A stretch of DNA of 64,000 bases from Tulasnella sp. 424 (GCA_019633425.1 WSUB01000163.1:26306-90305); one strand, 5' to 3'; counted from the stretch's first letter, positions 1-11,329 are shown. Program-made: numbers and translations. The notes: generated by a model not told the origin, from the letters alone.

Positions 1-2
1 CC

Positions 3-2030
3 AAAGCCGAAGAGTCGTTCCTCCAGGCCCGCGATACCTACTCTCAACTAGGGAATCAACAAGGCTTTGCCAACTCGGTCAGGGGTCTGGCCGATGTGTA
101 CCTCATGCTCAAGAAATATTCCACAGCCGAGGAGTCGTACATCCGAGCCCGTGACACCTACTCTCAAATCGGTAATCAGGTCGGCTTTGCCAGCTCGGTC
201 CGCCATCTGGGAGAGGTGTACCGAATGCGAAGCCAGTATTCCAAAGCCAAAGAGTCATTCATCGCAGCCCGTGACACATACTCTCAAATCGGGGATCAGG
301 TTGGCTTTGCCAACTCGGTCGGGGGTCTGGCCGATGTGTACCTCATGTGCAACGAGTATGCCAAAGCCGAGAAGTCGTACATCCAAGCCCGGGATACCTA
401 CTCTCAACTCGGGAATCAGGTCTGCTTTGCCAACTCGGTCAAGGGTCTAGGAGACGTGTACCTTAGGCGTGGCGAGTATTCCAAACCCGAGGAGTCGTAC
501 ATCCAAGCCCGCGATACCTACTCGCAAATAGGAAATCAGCAAGGCTTTGCCAACTCGCTCAAGGCTCTTGGAGATGTGTACCGGATGCGGAGCGAGTATT
601 CCAAAGCCGAGGAGTCGTACATCAAAGCCCGCGACACCTACTCTCAAACAGGGAACCAGCAAGGCTGTGCCAACTCTCTCAAGGCCCTTGGAGACGTATA
701 CCGGATGCGAATCGAGTATTCTAAAGCCGAGGAGTCGTACATCAAAGCCCGCGACACCTACTCTCAAATCGAGAATCAGGACGGCTTCGCCAGCTCGGCC
801 CGCCATCTGGGAGAGGTGTACCGAATCCGAAGCGAGTATCCCAAGGCGAAGGAGTCGTTCCTCCAAGCCCGCAACATGTACTCTCAAACCGGGAATCAGG
901 TCGGCTTTGCCAACTCGGTCGAGGATCTGGCCAATGTGTACCTCATGTGCAGCGAGTATTCCAAAGCCGAGGAGTCTTACATCGAAGCCCGCAACACCTA
1001 CTCTCAAATCGGGAGTCAGCATGGCTTTGCCAACTCGATCAAGGGTCTGGGAGATGTGTACCGGATGCAAAGCGAGTATTCCAAAGCTGAGGAGTCGTAC
1101 CTCCAGGCCCGCAACATCCACTTTCAAATTGGGAATAAGCTCGGCTTGGCGAACTCGGTCTTGGGTCTGGGAAAGGTGTACTGTTTGCAGAACGAGCATT
1201 CCAAAGCCGAGGGGTCGTACATCCAAGCCCGCGACGCCTACTCTCAAATTGGGAATCAGCAAGGCTTTGCCAACTCGGTCAAGGCTCTTGGAGACGTTTA
1301 CCGGATGCAAAGCGAGTATTCCAAAGCCGAAGAGTCGTACATTCAAGCCCGCGACACCTGCTCTCGAATCGGGGATCAGCTCCGCTTTGCCAACGCGGTC
1401 AGCCGCCTGGGAGAGGTCTACCGCATGCAAAGGGAGTATTCCAAAGCCGAGGAGGCCTACATCCAAGCTCACAACGCCTACTCTCAAATTGGGAATCAGC
1501 AAGGCGTTGCCAACTCGATCTTGCGTCTGGCTGAGGACTATCTCGAGGGCGGCGACTATTCCAAAGCCAAAGAGTGGTACATCCAAGCCCGTGACACCTA
1601 CTCTCGAATCGAGGATCGGCTCGGCTTTGCCAACTCGGTCATGGGTCTAGGAGATGTTTACCACATCCAAGGCAAGTACTACAAAGCTGAGGAGTCGTAC
1701 ATCCAAGCCCGCGACACCTACTCTCAAATCAGGGATCAACAGGGCTTTGCCCGCTCGATTTTGCATCTGGCAGAGGAGTACATCATAGGCGGCAAGTATT
1801 CCAAAGCCAAAGAGTCATACATCCAAGCCCGTGACACTTACTCTCGAATCGAGGATCGGCTTGGCTTTGCCAAGTCGGTCAAGGGACTAGGAGATGTATA
1901 CCACATCCAAGGCAGGTACTCCAAAGCTGAGGAGTCGCACATCCAAGCCCGCGACACCTACTCTCAAATCGGTGATCAGCTTGGGTTTGCCAACTCCGCT
2001 CAAGCGCTGGGCCGCGCGTACTCAGCCTCG
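3..2030 (+). repeat. 17 tandem 120-bp coding repeats
   Basis: Units begin near 3, 121, 241 and so on every 120 bases with no change of length. Neighbouring units differ mostly at a few codons: after GLG/VY, the pair before LGDVY, and the residues after SQIG. The array therefore behaves as an in-frame minisatellite that can gain or lose units without breaking the protein. Confidence 0.9.
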
Positions 2031-2279
2031 AGACAGTACGCTCAGGCCGACAAGTCGTACTTGGAGGCACAGGCGGTATATCGTCAGATCGCAGCCACGA
2101 AATCTTTGGCCAGCAACCTGTGGCACCTGGGCCGGCTCCGTCGCCGCCAGGCACAATATGGAGAGGCCAAGCGTCTCGTTTGCGAAGCATCGACACTTTA
2201 TGGCGAACTTGGTCTGAAGAGTGATGTGGCGAGATGTGATACATTTCTTGACAAGGTTCAGCAGCTGATGGCATCTTAA
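3..2279 (+). CDS. KT1: TPR region of a kinase-TPR fusion gene (5' partial)
   Basis: The reading frame is open from base 3 to a TAA ending at 2279, and the window starts inside a repeat, so the start and any kinase exons lie upstream. I count 17 consecutive 40-residue units with core SKAEESYIQARDTYSQ and GFANSVxxLGDVY, each exactly 120 bases. A degenerate unit (AEAQAVYRQ type) and a capping helix ending in VQQLMAS follow. Spacing and residues fit TPRs of the LGN / kinesin-light-chain style, which bind protein partners. By homology with KT2-KT8 this should be the last exon of a kinase-TPR gene, though the kinase is not visible here. It has two to four times as many canonical units as any other copy. 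Loss of its kinase exons upstream cannot be excluded. Confidence 0.85.
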   Translation, partial: KAEESFLQARDTYSQLGNQQGFANSVRGLADVYLMLKKYSTAEESYIRARDTYSQIGNQVGFASSVRHLGEVYRMRSQYSKAKESFIAARDTYSQIGDQVGFANSVGGLADVYLMCNEYAKAEKSYIQARDTYSQLGNQVCFANSVKGLGDVYLRRGEYSKPEESYIQARDTYSQIGNQQGFANSLKALGDVYRMRSEYSKAEESYIKARDTYSQTGNQQGCANSLKALGDVYRMRIEYSKAEESYIKARDTYSQIENQDGFASSARHLGEVYRIRSEYPKAKESFLQARNMYSQTGNQVGFANSVEDLANVYLMCSEYSKAEESYIEARNTYSQIGSQHGFANSIKGLGDVYRMQSEYSKAEESYLQARNIHFQIGNKLGLANSVLGLGKVYCLQNEHSKAEGSYIQARDAYSQIGNQQGFANSVKALGDVYRMQSEYSKAEESYIQARDTCSRIGDQLRFANAVSRLGEVYRMQREYSKAEEAYIQAHNAYSQIGNQQGVANSILRLAEDYLEGGDYSKAKEWYIQARDTYSRIEDRLGFANSVMGLGDVYHIQGKYYKAEESYIQARDTYSQIRDQQGFARSILHLAEEYIIGGKYSKAKESYIQARDTYSRIEDRLGFAKSVKGLGDVYHIQGRYSKAEESHIQARDTYSQIGDQLGFANSAQALGRAYSASRQYAQADKSYLEAQAVYRQIAATKSLASNLWHLGRLRRRQAQYGEAKRLVCEASTLYGELGLKSDVARCDTFLDKVQQLMAS

Positions 2280-3123
2280 TTCCGGTCCCAGCTTTCCGTT
2301 TAATTATTCCCAAATCTGTTTACCGACCCCTACGTTGACATCGCTTAACATGCACGTTTCAATTTCGCATTGATTTCATTCTCTTTCCTGTCCTTGTTCC
2401 CTCTACAGGTTTTTCGGCGATATTTGTTCGACTCCGTATATCTTCCAGTACATTTATGATTTTGGAGCTGACCGTTCGAACGGGGATTGGATGTCGTGCA
2501 TGAAATGTGAATATCCACTTCAGTCCTCGGTGTCATCAAATCCGCGGTCGTGGTTGCGCGTTTAACCTTTCCCCCTCCCTGATTCTAGTGGGCATAGCCT
2601 CGATATTTGAGGTAGAAGGACCTCGTAAACCTTGTCCCCCATCCAAACCCCGTCGCTCATACTACCGAACCCGGCGCTTCCTCCGCTACACCCCTCCAAA
2701 AACACGCTTTGGTGATCAACCGAAAAGTGCCCCACTCACTGCATTGTCGTATCATCCTGACCCTGAGACTGGCCAACGACTCTACGAAAATACACTCTTC
2801 ATCTCCACCGATTCAAATTCCTATGATTTGATTGTTGAGCGGGATGTCATTTTTTGACGATGCTGAGAGAAGCATGTGCCCGTGAAGAGCTGCGTCATCG
2901 GCTCGGTAGCACCTTCCAAAAGGGCTATCGCTCGTGGTGCTTACGGGCGACTAGCCGGCTGAGCAACTTCACCGTAGTCAACCACCATCACTGACGCACG
3001 ATATTTGATGACGCTCTCAGTTTAAGGGCCCTACTCCAAATTTTCGCCAGGAGGCGATGAGAGGGAAAGAAATGGTCTCTTATTTGCGTTTGACTCGAGA
3101 TAAGAGGTGAAAGAGGTCTGAGG
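2280..3123. repeat. KT1 3' spacer fused to a KT-promoter relic and a unit spacer block
   Basis: After the KT1 stop a short 3' flank leads at about 2450 into a stretch matching the promoter found upstream of complete KT genes (compare 6410-6580 and 48750-48905: same TTCGAACGGG, GTGCACGG/ATCCACTTCAG and AATATTTGAGGTAGAAGGACC order). At about 2625 it switches abruptly to the block starting CTTGTCCCCCATCCAAA, seen again at 36030, 40520 and 54635. This is a recombination scar between array units. I see no intact gene. Confidence 0.6.
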
Positions 3124-3209
3124 ATGTCACCACAGAGGAGAACGACAATTCATTGGGTCCGCACCTTTGTCGTCAGTGTGACATGGGGTTGTTCGATGTG
3201 TAACTCGAG

Positions 3210-3407
3210 TGACGTCACACCATTGGTTTTTATCCCCCAAGCACAAGATCTTTTCCATGGACACGTCCCGGTAGAAAATGCTAGGGATATAAATTTGCCA
3301 GTCTTACACGCGCCGACACGGTGTGAATGGAAACATTGTCAAATGAGGACTGGTATCTTTTGTACTCGTGTGCTATTGCACCTGTATGGCCGGGGCTATC
3401 ACACGTG
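3210..3407. promoter_or_regulatory. CRE/CCAAT plus E-box module, unit 1
   Basis: Perfect TGACGTCA at 3210-3217, ATTGG a few bases on (3222-3226) and CACGTG at 3402-3407. The arrangement recurs in several array units. TGACGTCA is the classic bZIP/ATF-CREB site, ATTGG is the inverted CCAAT box, and CACGTG is a bHLH/bZIP core. It precedes the P1 relic, so it is probably the old promoter of the P genes. Occupancy is inference. Confidence 0.5.
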
Positions 3408-3544
3408 ACTGAAAGCACAAGCGTGGGGTTAGCGCCGCTTTCGATTTCAACCAAACCCCAAGTCTCGACTGATACTCTATCCACCTCTCTGCACACACTG
3501 TATTAATGCAAGAACAAAAAATCGAACCTCGCACGAAGCACCGC

Positions 3545-6130
3545 CGACATCCGCATCTCGCCACATGAACTTTGATACTAGTAAGCGGTGCTCTCACTGT
3601 TCGTTGTTCTTTTCGATGAGGTGGGTCGTTAACGGAAGACGCCTGTAGGATGTACATAGACGCTCAAATTTTATGCATGGCGGAATCACATTGACGGACC
3701 TTCCAATATTGCAAAAGCACTCTCAATCCCATGCCCAGGCTCGGTGGATGTTGATCTGGCCAACGCTCCCCGTTCATTTCCTCTATCACTCGCATCTCTG
3801 AGCCAATAGATACCCCCAGGAACCTTTGCCTCTCGACTCCGGACCACAAAACCACCCCTTCATCGGGCCAGCTCAACTGAGTATCGATACCCGACCTGGC
3901 TCGCTCGGATGCTTCAACTGGGCTCGAACGACGTTGAATGGGAGAAAGAGCGGCGAACAACCACGGGGAACCGGGTAAGCTGCGTCTCCATTGTACCCTT
4001 CTGAAAAACCGGACTAAAGCTCGGTTGCAAGTTAGCTTTGCAGTATCACGGAATGCTCCTGCTCGACTCAATTTCAAATCTCGGCTTCGACCATCTCAGC
4101 CTTCACCAGCACCAGCTCTACCATCCAACTAACCAACTCGCCGCGGAAAGTCGAACCCCAACTTGCGCACCAAATTCCCTCCTCCCCACCCCATAGCATG
4201 CGGCCTATATTGAAGAAGTGGTCCTGGACCTTTGACGACGTCAAACTGTCAAGCTCCCCTCAGCGGAGTCGTAAGTCCGACTCGCCTCCAACCAATGCCG
4301 CTTAGCACTCCACCAGCGCAAGACTCGAGTTTCGGAAGGAAGATCTTGGCTGTACACTGGGAGATTTACGCATATATGCACCGGACAAAACCGCTTTCAA
4401 GGAGCTTTAGGCTTTTTTAGCTTGTCGCGCGCAAGACCCGATATTCGGTGTGGGCTTCCAGCGTTCAAGGGAGCTCCTTTCACGCTTCTCCATCATTCTA
4501 CACCGACCACGTCGATCCGCTCACAGTGATTGATCCCTACTCTACCCCTCACCACTTTCCACGCCGGCAGAATTCTCCGAGCTGAACGACCTCGTAAACG
4601 ACGGTTGCGGAACCGTCCTTTTGGCGATTTTGGCTTTGCAACTTGACAGCTGTACACGAAGGGCATGCCGGTTTGACAACCAGCTCCGAATTCAAAGGGT
4701 CAATGTGATGGTGTAGTCGGGAAGTGCTCCTGGTCGAGGAAACGACGTGGAAGAGATATTTGAGGGCGGGGTTGCCTCGGGTTAGAGGTAGGTACAGTAC
4801 CAGCACCTTCGACGAGGTCAAGTAATCCAGCCATCCCTTGTCACTCACTCACTCACCTTTCCCCGTTTTTAGACTATGTCAGGAAGCCCTCCTTATCACG
4901 ACATCAGAAACGACATGGGTGTGCTCATTGTGCGCCCGACCATTCAAAAACGAAAGGCTCAGGAACCGATTCTCACACCTGCGTTCCTCAACGGGTTACT
5001 CGATATCCTTTGAAAATGCGTGACTTTGAGCTTGACAAGCGGCCAGAAGCGCGGATGTGTGTAGCGGCAATCAGTGCACTGAAACCGTGCGGGTGTGGGT
5101 AGGTAGGAATCCGAGTTTGAGCGCCTGGAATGGTACGTCTAATGCTTGGAACGAGTGCAGGGGGAAGCGAGAGGGTTGGAAGGTTGGATCATGAGCACAT
5201 CCCCAATCCGATTCAAGGATCCATTCCCCGAGCCACTCTCGACACGGACGTCGCTTAGAAATCCTGCCAACTCTCGCCGCCGTCGAGGATGGAGCTCGAA
5301 GACGAACTTTAAGATATCAGGGTACGTGCTATATTGTACATAAGGTAGTAGGGAACCAGTGGCTGAGCTGATGTTGGGTTCGTTTGATCTCCCGCGCAGA
5401 CAACGCTGGTAGGGGACCAGAATGGTCAACCCCTACCGTAAAATTACCGAAGCATCGCGAGGCGACTATCAAACAAGAGTCCGGCGTCAGCAACTAGCCG
5501 TGGCCGCTACGGGGATTTGTCCAGATTCGGTCGTTGTCGACGCCAGCCAGACACGCCAGAGATCCCGTATGAAAAATTCCCCGTGCCATTTCTACGCTGC
5601 GCAAACCAGTCACACTATCTCGCCAACCTGCGGGAGCTTCACGATATCCTCAGAGACGAAGGTGCTCGATTCGACAACAAGCCGATACCTCTTCTCCGCC
5701 CTCCCGGGCTTCGGACGTCTCGTACGACACTATCCCGACGACTTCCTCTTAGACGTAGCAAGTTTCCTCATCGACGTGTACGACGAGCAGCGCGTTCGTG
5801 GAGGAAATCAGGTTCCCTGCTTAGAGATGGAATTGCAAGCTGCTGAACGGTATCGAGAACTCTCGAGGACTGACGGAAACTTCCTATCACGTCGGACTGG
5901 AGCGTTAGAAAATACCGTTGCAAGCTACGCAATTCTGGGCTTACACGTGAAGGCACGTGTGTCCGTGGCAGACTCTGGCTCGTACGTTGGTCAGGTACAC
6001 CCAGGTCCTGTATCGCTTGGGCCGAGTTTGGAACGACAGCGATGTTGTGGACGCTTACAGGGAGCTTTCAATATATACGATTCGCGGGATTGGGGGGGGG
6101 GGGGACTCGGGTAGCCAAGGGGTTGGCTAG
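3545..6130 (+). pseudogene. P1: decayed kinase plus helical-repeat gene
   Basis: No long frame survives, but landmarks appear in order in different frames: a short 5' exon ending at GTAAGC near 3594; a region at 4560-4640 resembling the NVLVNDD catalytic-loop tail and a DFG-like motif; PPYHDIR-like at about 4885-4905; KRPEA of kinase subdomain XI at about 5040; then 5580-5990 encoding RHYPDDF, DVASFLIDVY, LEMELQAAERYREL and a helical segment of TPR type. Stops and frameshifts separate the parts. The family is inferred by comparing the five other relics. It is distinct from KT: different catalytic-loop context and different repeats. Confidence 0.6.
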
Positions 6131-6393
6131 GAGCAGTTCGGAGGCCGTCTGGCTGATGCACTGGTCGACTTGGATCTTTGTCGAGGAAGGGGCGACAGAG
6201 TGAAACCATTGAAAGTGGAGAATCAGCTTGTAGAAGGCGTTGGGTAAGGGTGGAGGCGAAGAAGAGAAGGGGTGCGCTATTGATCATGACAAGTTCTAAT
6301 CACAACAAGTGCGATCGAAGAAGGCGTAGGTTAAGGAGTTTGTGTACAAGACATCCCTCATCTTGGAGCGTTTCGTGTCCGAAGTAGACCGCT
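6131..6393. other. tail of P1 relic
   Basis: Sequence matching 13500-13720 and 48400-48620 of the sister units, carrying remnants of the P helical-repeat 3' end. A run of 12 G precedes it near 6096. No gene of its own is seen. Confidence 0.4.
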
Positions 6394-6788
6394 ATATATG
6401 TTCATGCATTTGGAGCGGAGCGTTTGAACGGGAGCTGGATGCCGTGCACGGAGACAGAGTACATACATATCCACTTCAGTCCTCCGCGTCATTGACCTGT
6501 CGTCCTTGCGCGTGAAACCTTTCCACCTTCAGGACTCTGCTCGTCATCTTCGAGGCCAGAAAAATCAAAGACAAAGTTTGATTTGCGCCGATACATGCGT
6601 TTACAATGAGCACACATCCTAGTGCGGCGTACTGGCGTCCCAGCCCCCAGGAAGTGGCGTTCGTTCCCAAGGTCCCCCTCAGATCCCACCACCAACCACC
6701 ACCACCGTACTCAATCAACACTTCACCTCACGCCTCCGGCCAAATAATCCACTCCCCCACCGAATAGCTCGATCAGGATCATTCTGCT
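6394..6788 (+). promoter_or_regulatory. KT2 promoter and 5' leader
   Basis: About 390 bases conserved before every complete KT gene: a TATATA-like stretch just upstream (6391-6397), TTTGAACGGGAGCTGGATG, an A-rich AAAAATCAAAG / AAGTTTGATTTG element, a CCACCACC-rich stretch, and GATCAGG(A/C)TCATTCT ending at the ATG. Conservation across copies suggests a shared promoter and leader. Confidence 0.5.
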
Positions 6789-9195
6789 ATGGCTGACGAT
6801 ATCAAAGAGCTTCAAGAAACAAGTGCTTCACACCCACCGATAAGCGCTCAAGATGCCGCTATCGACGAAGTCGAACAGGCGATGATGCGTCTGAGAATCT
6901 CTCCGGTGGGCGGCTCTATCGATGCCCATTTCGTTAACACTGCAAGAAGCTAACCGCCAAATACTGCTTTAGAGAAAAGTCCTTGCATCGCTGGGACATC
7001 TCCGAATCGAGGAGGCTCGAATCAAACCGCTTGAGGATAGAGCTCCCAAGAAAGGCGGGAAAGCGGACGTGGAGCCAGCGATACTCGTTCCTGCCCAGTC
7101 CCCAAATTCCCTGACATCCGAAGACCCGGAGTACATCGCCGTCAAGAAGCTACGTTGCGACACCGACACCGCCGACGACCGAGTCCTCGCGGTAGGTTGT
7201 CGCCAGATTTCCACTCACAGCGGGTGTTCTAACTCGGGTACACCTCTTGCGTCAAGCCATTTACTCATGAGGTCAAGCTTCTAAACGACCTATCCCACCC
7301 GAGCGTGGTAAGGATCGTTGGTTTCGTCGAGGACGTCGAGCAGGGCATCGCCTGGCTGGTGTTTTCCTGGGAGAAGAATGGCAACTTGCGAGAGTTTGTT
7401 CGGTCCGCCCGCTGGGAGCTTCCAGAACGCGTATCCCTGGTAAACACATCTCTCCCACTACGAGAGTCTAACCTTCGCTTACGGAGCCACAGATAGATGA
7501 CGTGGCCAGGGGACTTAATTACCTCCATGGAAGGACCCCACCAATCTGCCACGGTGATCTGAAATCGGTAAGCTTAATGTGCTTGTCGCTTTTCTGCGTG
7601 GACTGACATTTACCCGGATACAGCTCAACGTCCTGGTCAACTCCGAGAACCGGGCGGTTATTACGGACTTCGGTTCTGCTCGGACGATGGATTCTACGGG
7701 CGTAGGAGCAATCAGAGGCGCCCGTTCGGCGGCTATGGAGTTCCAGCATCGAATCGCAACGACAGCGCCCGCGGTGGACTCCTTGAAGGCCGAGCTAGCT
7801 GCGTCCGGGGATTTCATCACCATGACGGGCCCAGCTTGGACCATCCGATGGGCCGCCCCGGAGCTGCTCGAAGGGGAGTTACCCAGTTTGGCAAGCGACA
7901 TCTGGGCATTGGCTTGGATCTGTTGGGAGGTACTTTGGAGTGAATTGTAGAGAGATCCGGGCCTTCGCTCATCCCCTTTCCGGCTCGGTCTAGGCAATCA
8001 CTGGGAACTTTCCATTTGATGAGGAGAATGATGTCGCAATTGTTCTACGCATTACCAGAGGCGATCTTCCGGCGGTCGGAGATGATGCCCAGCTCAAGCA
8101 AGTCAAGGTACTCTGTAGCCTCATGGGGCGGTGTTGGAGCTTGAATGCAAATGAGCGACCAACGGCTATGAGATGTCAACAAGAAATTTCATTCATGGTA
8201 CGGAGTCCTCATTGTTGTAATTTCCACGTACCTAATTGGCATTCTCGCAGAATCAAGTTATACCCTCAGGCAGCAAACTGAGCGGATCGGCTACAACTCG
8301 CTCGAGCGGACTTTTGCATGCCCTTGGCTCGATTCAACTGCGGAATGACATGGTGGCTGAAGCAGAAAAGTACTTCCAAGAGTCGTTTGTGGTTGCCAAT
8401 TCGGTTGGAGATAAAGAGGGCAAGGCTAGAGCATTAGAAGCACTTGGAGACGCGTACTACTTTCAAGATCGGTACTCTAAAGCCGAGGAGTCATACATCC
8501 AAGCCCGCGACAACTACTCTCAAATCGGGAATCAGCGCGGCTTCGCCGACTCGGTCAGAGGTCTGGGAGACGTGTACCGCATGCGAAGCGAGTATTCCAA
8601 AGCCGAGGAGTCGTACATCCAAGCCCGCGACACCTTCTCCCAAATTGGGGATCAGCTCGGCCTTGCCAACTCGGTCAGGGCTCTGGGACACGTGTACCGC
8701 ATGCGAAGCGAGTATTCCAACGCCAAGGAGTCGTACATCCAAGCCCGTGACACCTACTCTCAAATCGGAGATCAGCTCGGCTTTGCCAACTCGGTCAGGG
8801 GTCTGGGACACGTGTACCGTATCCGAAGCGAGTATTCCAACGCCGAGGAGTCGTACATCCAAGCCCGCGACACCTACTCTCAAATCGGGTCTCAGCTCGG
8901 CTTTGCCAACTCCGTCCAAAGTCTGGGTCAGGTCTACTCAGCTTCGGGTCAGTATGCCAAGGCCGAAAAGTCGTACTTGGAGGCTGAGGTGGTGTATCGT
9001 CGGATCGGAGACATGCTATCTTTGGCCCACAACCTTTGGTACCTCGGCTGGCTCCGTCGCGACCAGGCACAATATGGAGAGGCCAAGCGTCTCGTTTCCG
9101 AAGCATCGACACTGTACGGCGACCTTGGTCTGACGAGTGATGTGGCGGACTGCGATAAATTTCTCGAAAAGGTTCAGCAGCTAATGGCAGCGTAA
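6789..9195 (+). CDS. KT2: protein kinase-TPR fusion, complete
   Basis: Exons 6789-6905, 6973-7191, 7257-7439, 7493-7567, 7624-7929, 7994-8197 and 8251-9195; all introns GT-AG and phase 0; 682 aa. Kinase: degenerate glycine loop (KKGGKADVEPAIL), VAIK-type Lys97 in IAVKKL, Glu117 (THEVKLL), catalytic HGD with Asp195 and Asn200, Asp213 in DFG, RWAAPELLEG as the APE region, SDIWAL, and ERPTAM in subdomain XI. HGD in place of HRD is common in basidiomycete kinases. Exon 7 holds a linker, one degenerate unit, four canonical 40-residue TPRs and two degenerate closing units. There is no signal peptide or membrane segment, so it is probably cytosolic. Substrate and ligand are unknown. Its kinase resembles KT7/KT8 while its TPR tail resembles KT3-KT5. 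Confidence 0.9.
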
Positions 9196-10265
9196 TTAGG
9201 GCTTCATACTTCCGTGTAATTATTTCAAGCTTTGTTCATCAACGTTCCATGGTGCCGTCCGATTTGCATGTTCCGCAATGTCTTTACTGGAATTCCTGTC
9301 CTTTGTTCGTATTGACCACCTTTTTCGTCTCAGGCTTTCCTACCTGCCTGCGAATCCCCTCGGCGGGGGACACTTGGGCTGCGTCGGTTGTTCGAATCCC
9401 CGCTTCTCCTAATGCGGAGAGGTCCGGTCATCTGGCTTAACAGAGCCCCATAGCCCGGTAAACTGAAGTGTTGGCACTTTTACATCTACTTACGACGTGA
9501 GTTTTCTTGGTGCGGCTATGAGTATCAGACGTGACGCTTAGGGTGGAGAACCCAATCTTGAACCAGCTTCAGCTTTCACGAGACCTTTTGCCGATATCCA
9601 GGTCCCTCTTACCGCGATAATATATGTACCTCGAGAAATGCTGCACTGCCAACGATCACAGCTCAATACCCACCGGATACCAGGCAGAACAGCGCGACAT
9701 CTTCGTCGCAAGGCCTGTGGATAAATGCGCGTACCTCGTAAAATAGAATTCCTTTCAGCACATAAGCCACCGATTCGACGCTAATACGCTTCTGCAATCT
9801 CATATTCGCACAAGTTCGGCGACAGCTACTAAAACAGTCCAAACTACGCCGAGAAGAACCTTCAACGTCATTACAGAGTGGTCGGGGTTGGACCGAATGA
9901 TTGAGTTCCAGGTGCAAAGTAGCCGCTACCGTGCGCTGTAATGACGATGGGGGTTATTAAAGTGACGATATTTCATGGACAACTATGTTGAATATCAGAC
10001 GTCGACGCTCATGTTATCCGTGCCCCCGCGTTCGAAGAGTTGATGGGACAGTGCTTCGGCGCGACTATGCCGGTAAAACCAAAAAGATAAAACACTGCAA
10101 TAGGGCGGGCAGAGACGCTGGATCGAGGTGTGCTCTTCTCAATCCTTTCTCAGTGCATGCCGCTAGCGCGGGCCGGCCACAATGACACAAAAATACAGTC
10201 TTCATCTCCACCCATGCCAATTCCTATGATTCGATTGTTGAGAGAGTTGTCATTTTCTTGACGAT
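9196..10265. repeat. unit spacer downstream of KT2
   Basis: Repeated with 70-90% apparent identity after KT3, KT4, KT5 and partly KT6. It starts TGTAATTATTTCAAGCTTTGTTCA, carries the segment CGGCGGGGGACACTTGGGCTG with GTTCGAATCCCCGC, then GAACCCAATCTTGAACCAG, a minus-strand short frame, and CGTTCGAAGAGTTGATGGGACAG. Unit 2 lacks about 300 bases present after KT3. No convincing gene on the plus strand. Confidence 0.6.
9670..9871 (-). pseudogene. short membrane-protein-like frame, broken
   Basis: Starts with ATG at 9871 (minus) as MTLKVLLGVVWTVLVAVAELV, a hydrophobic helix, then stops. A second frame continues as VAYVLKGILFYEVRAFIHRP and ends LVSGGY. The same two pieces recur at 17881, 26686 and 35704. 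Possibly a roughly 70-residue membrane peptide gene carried along in the array and now frameshifted. Not recognised. Confidence 0.3.
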
Positions 10266-10906
10266 GCTGAAAGAATGTGCCCAGCAAGAGCTATGTCGTC
10301 AGGATCGGTGGCACCTTCCGAACGGGTTATCACTCGTGTTGCTTGCGGGCGGCCGGCCGGCTGAGCGACTTCGCGGTAGTCAACCACCATCATCGACGCA
10401 CGATTTTTGATGGCGTTCTCAGTCTAAGTGTCGAACGGGAATATCAAATATAGAGGCAAGCCTCCCCGTGGTAGGGGATTGGAAGTGAGCGGGTGGAGCT
10501 CCGAGGGTGTTTGCATATTGCTTGGGTTGATCTGGTAGGGAGGATCGGAGGAATGAAGGCGTTTACTGCAAGTCCCTAGGCATGCGAGTTTGTCGCTCCG
10601 CCTACGAGTATCGCTGGGACCAATCTAGGGAGGGTGTATGAGGATGCGGTTGTTCGCCGTCCCAAGCCGACTCCGTTCACGGACAAGGGTACATGCTCAA
10701 CGTTAACAGTTTCACTGATGGGTTTCACTACTAGGCGGTGAGAGGGAAAGAAATTGTCTGGTTTTTGTTTGCGTTTGGCTGGAGAAAATTGCAAAAGGTG
10801 AAAGAGGTCCATGGAAGATTAATGCGTCCGAGTGCGCCGCTTCGTGACGGTTGGGTCCGTGGGTTTGTCCTCAGTGTGACGTGGGTTGCTCGATGCGGAA
10901 CTCGAG
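10266..10906. repeat. unit spacer block before CRE module, unit 2
   Basis: Matches 18270-18400, 27050-27700, 36260-36850 and 40730-41390. Frames such as MLKECAQQELCRRxRWHLP recur, so this may be a coding relic, but I cannot name it. No complete gene. Confidence 0.4.
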
Positions 10907-11121
10907 TGACGTCACACGATTGTTTTGTTTACTCCGTAAAAGTCTTTCCCCCTCAAGTTACATAGACACGCTGCGGTAGAAAATGACGGCGACATTGATT
11001 GCCAGCCCAAATGCGCCAAATATGCGTGTATTAATCATTGTCAAATGGGAACTGGTATCTTTGTACTCCCGTATTTTGCATCGATCCCAAACGATGATCT
11101 CGTTCTGGGCAATCACACGTG
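10907..11121. promoter_or_regulatory. CRE plus E-box module, unit 2
   Basis: TGACGTCA at 10907-10914 followed by CACGATTG, and CACGTG at 11116-11121 within ATCACACGTGACCGAAAGG. GTTAGCGCCGATT and TTTCAACCAACCCCA follow, as in the other units. Confidence 0.5.
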
Positions 11122-11329
11122 ACCGAAAGGAAAAGACGCGGTACCGGTGTTAGCGCCGATTGTAATTTCAACCAACCCCAGGTTTCGACCATCGACAGCT
11201 CCGGCCGGACACTCTATCTCACCACCTCGCCCTCTCTACACCCGCTATATCGCAAGAACAAATACTATCGGGAGCAATCGAGTGCCGTACAACTAGAACC
11301 TCACATGAAGCAACGTCGACATCAAGCAT

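Noticed and set aside
447..1586. Long minus-strand frames across the TPR arrays (also 43684-44691, 8491-8919, 53561-54010)
   Set aside because: The repeat period is 120 bases, a multiple of three, so any frame open in one unit is open in all. The antisense products merely mirror the TPR repeat and lack their own domain or conserved start.
547..1650. Alternative plus-strand frames rich in KPRSRTSKPATPTL
   Set aside because: These are the +1 reading of the TPR repeat and appear in every KT gene for the same arithmetic reason. The TPR frame is the one joined in phase to the kinase exons.
3..2030. CRISPR-like regular repeats
   Set aside because: Period and length are coding (120 bases, no spacer/repeat alternation), the genes have introns, and the context is fungal.
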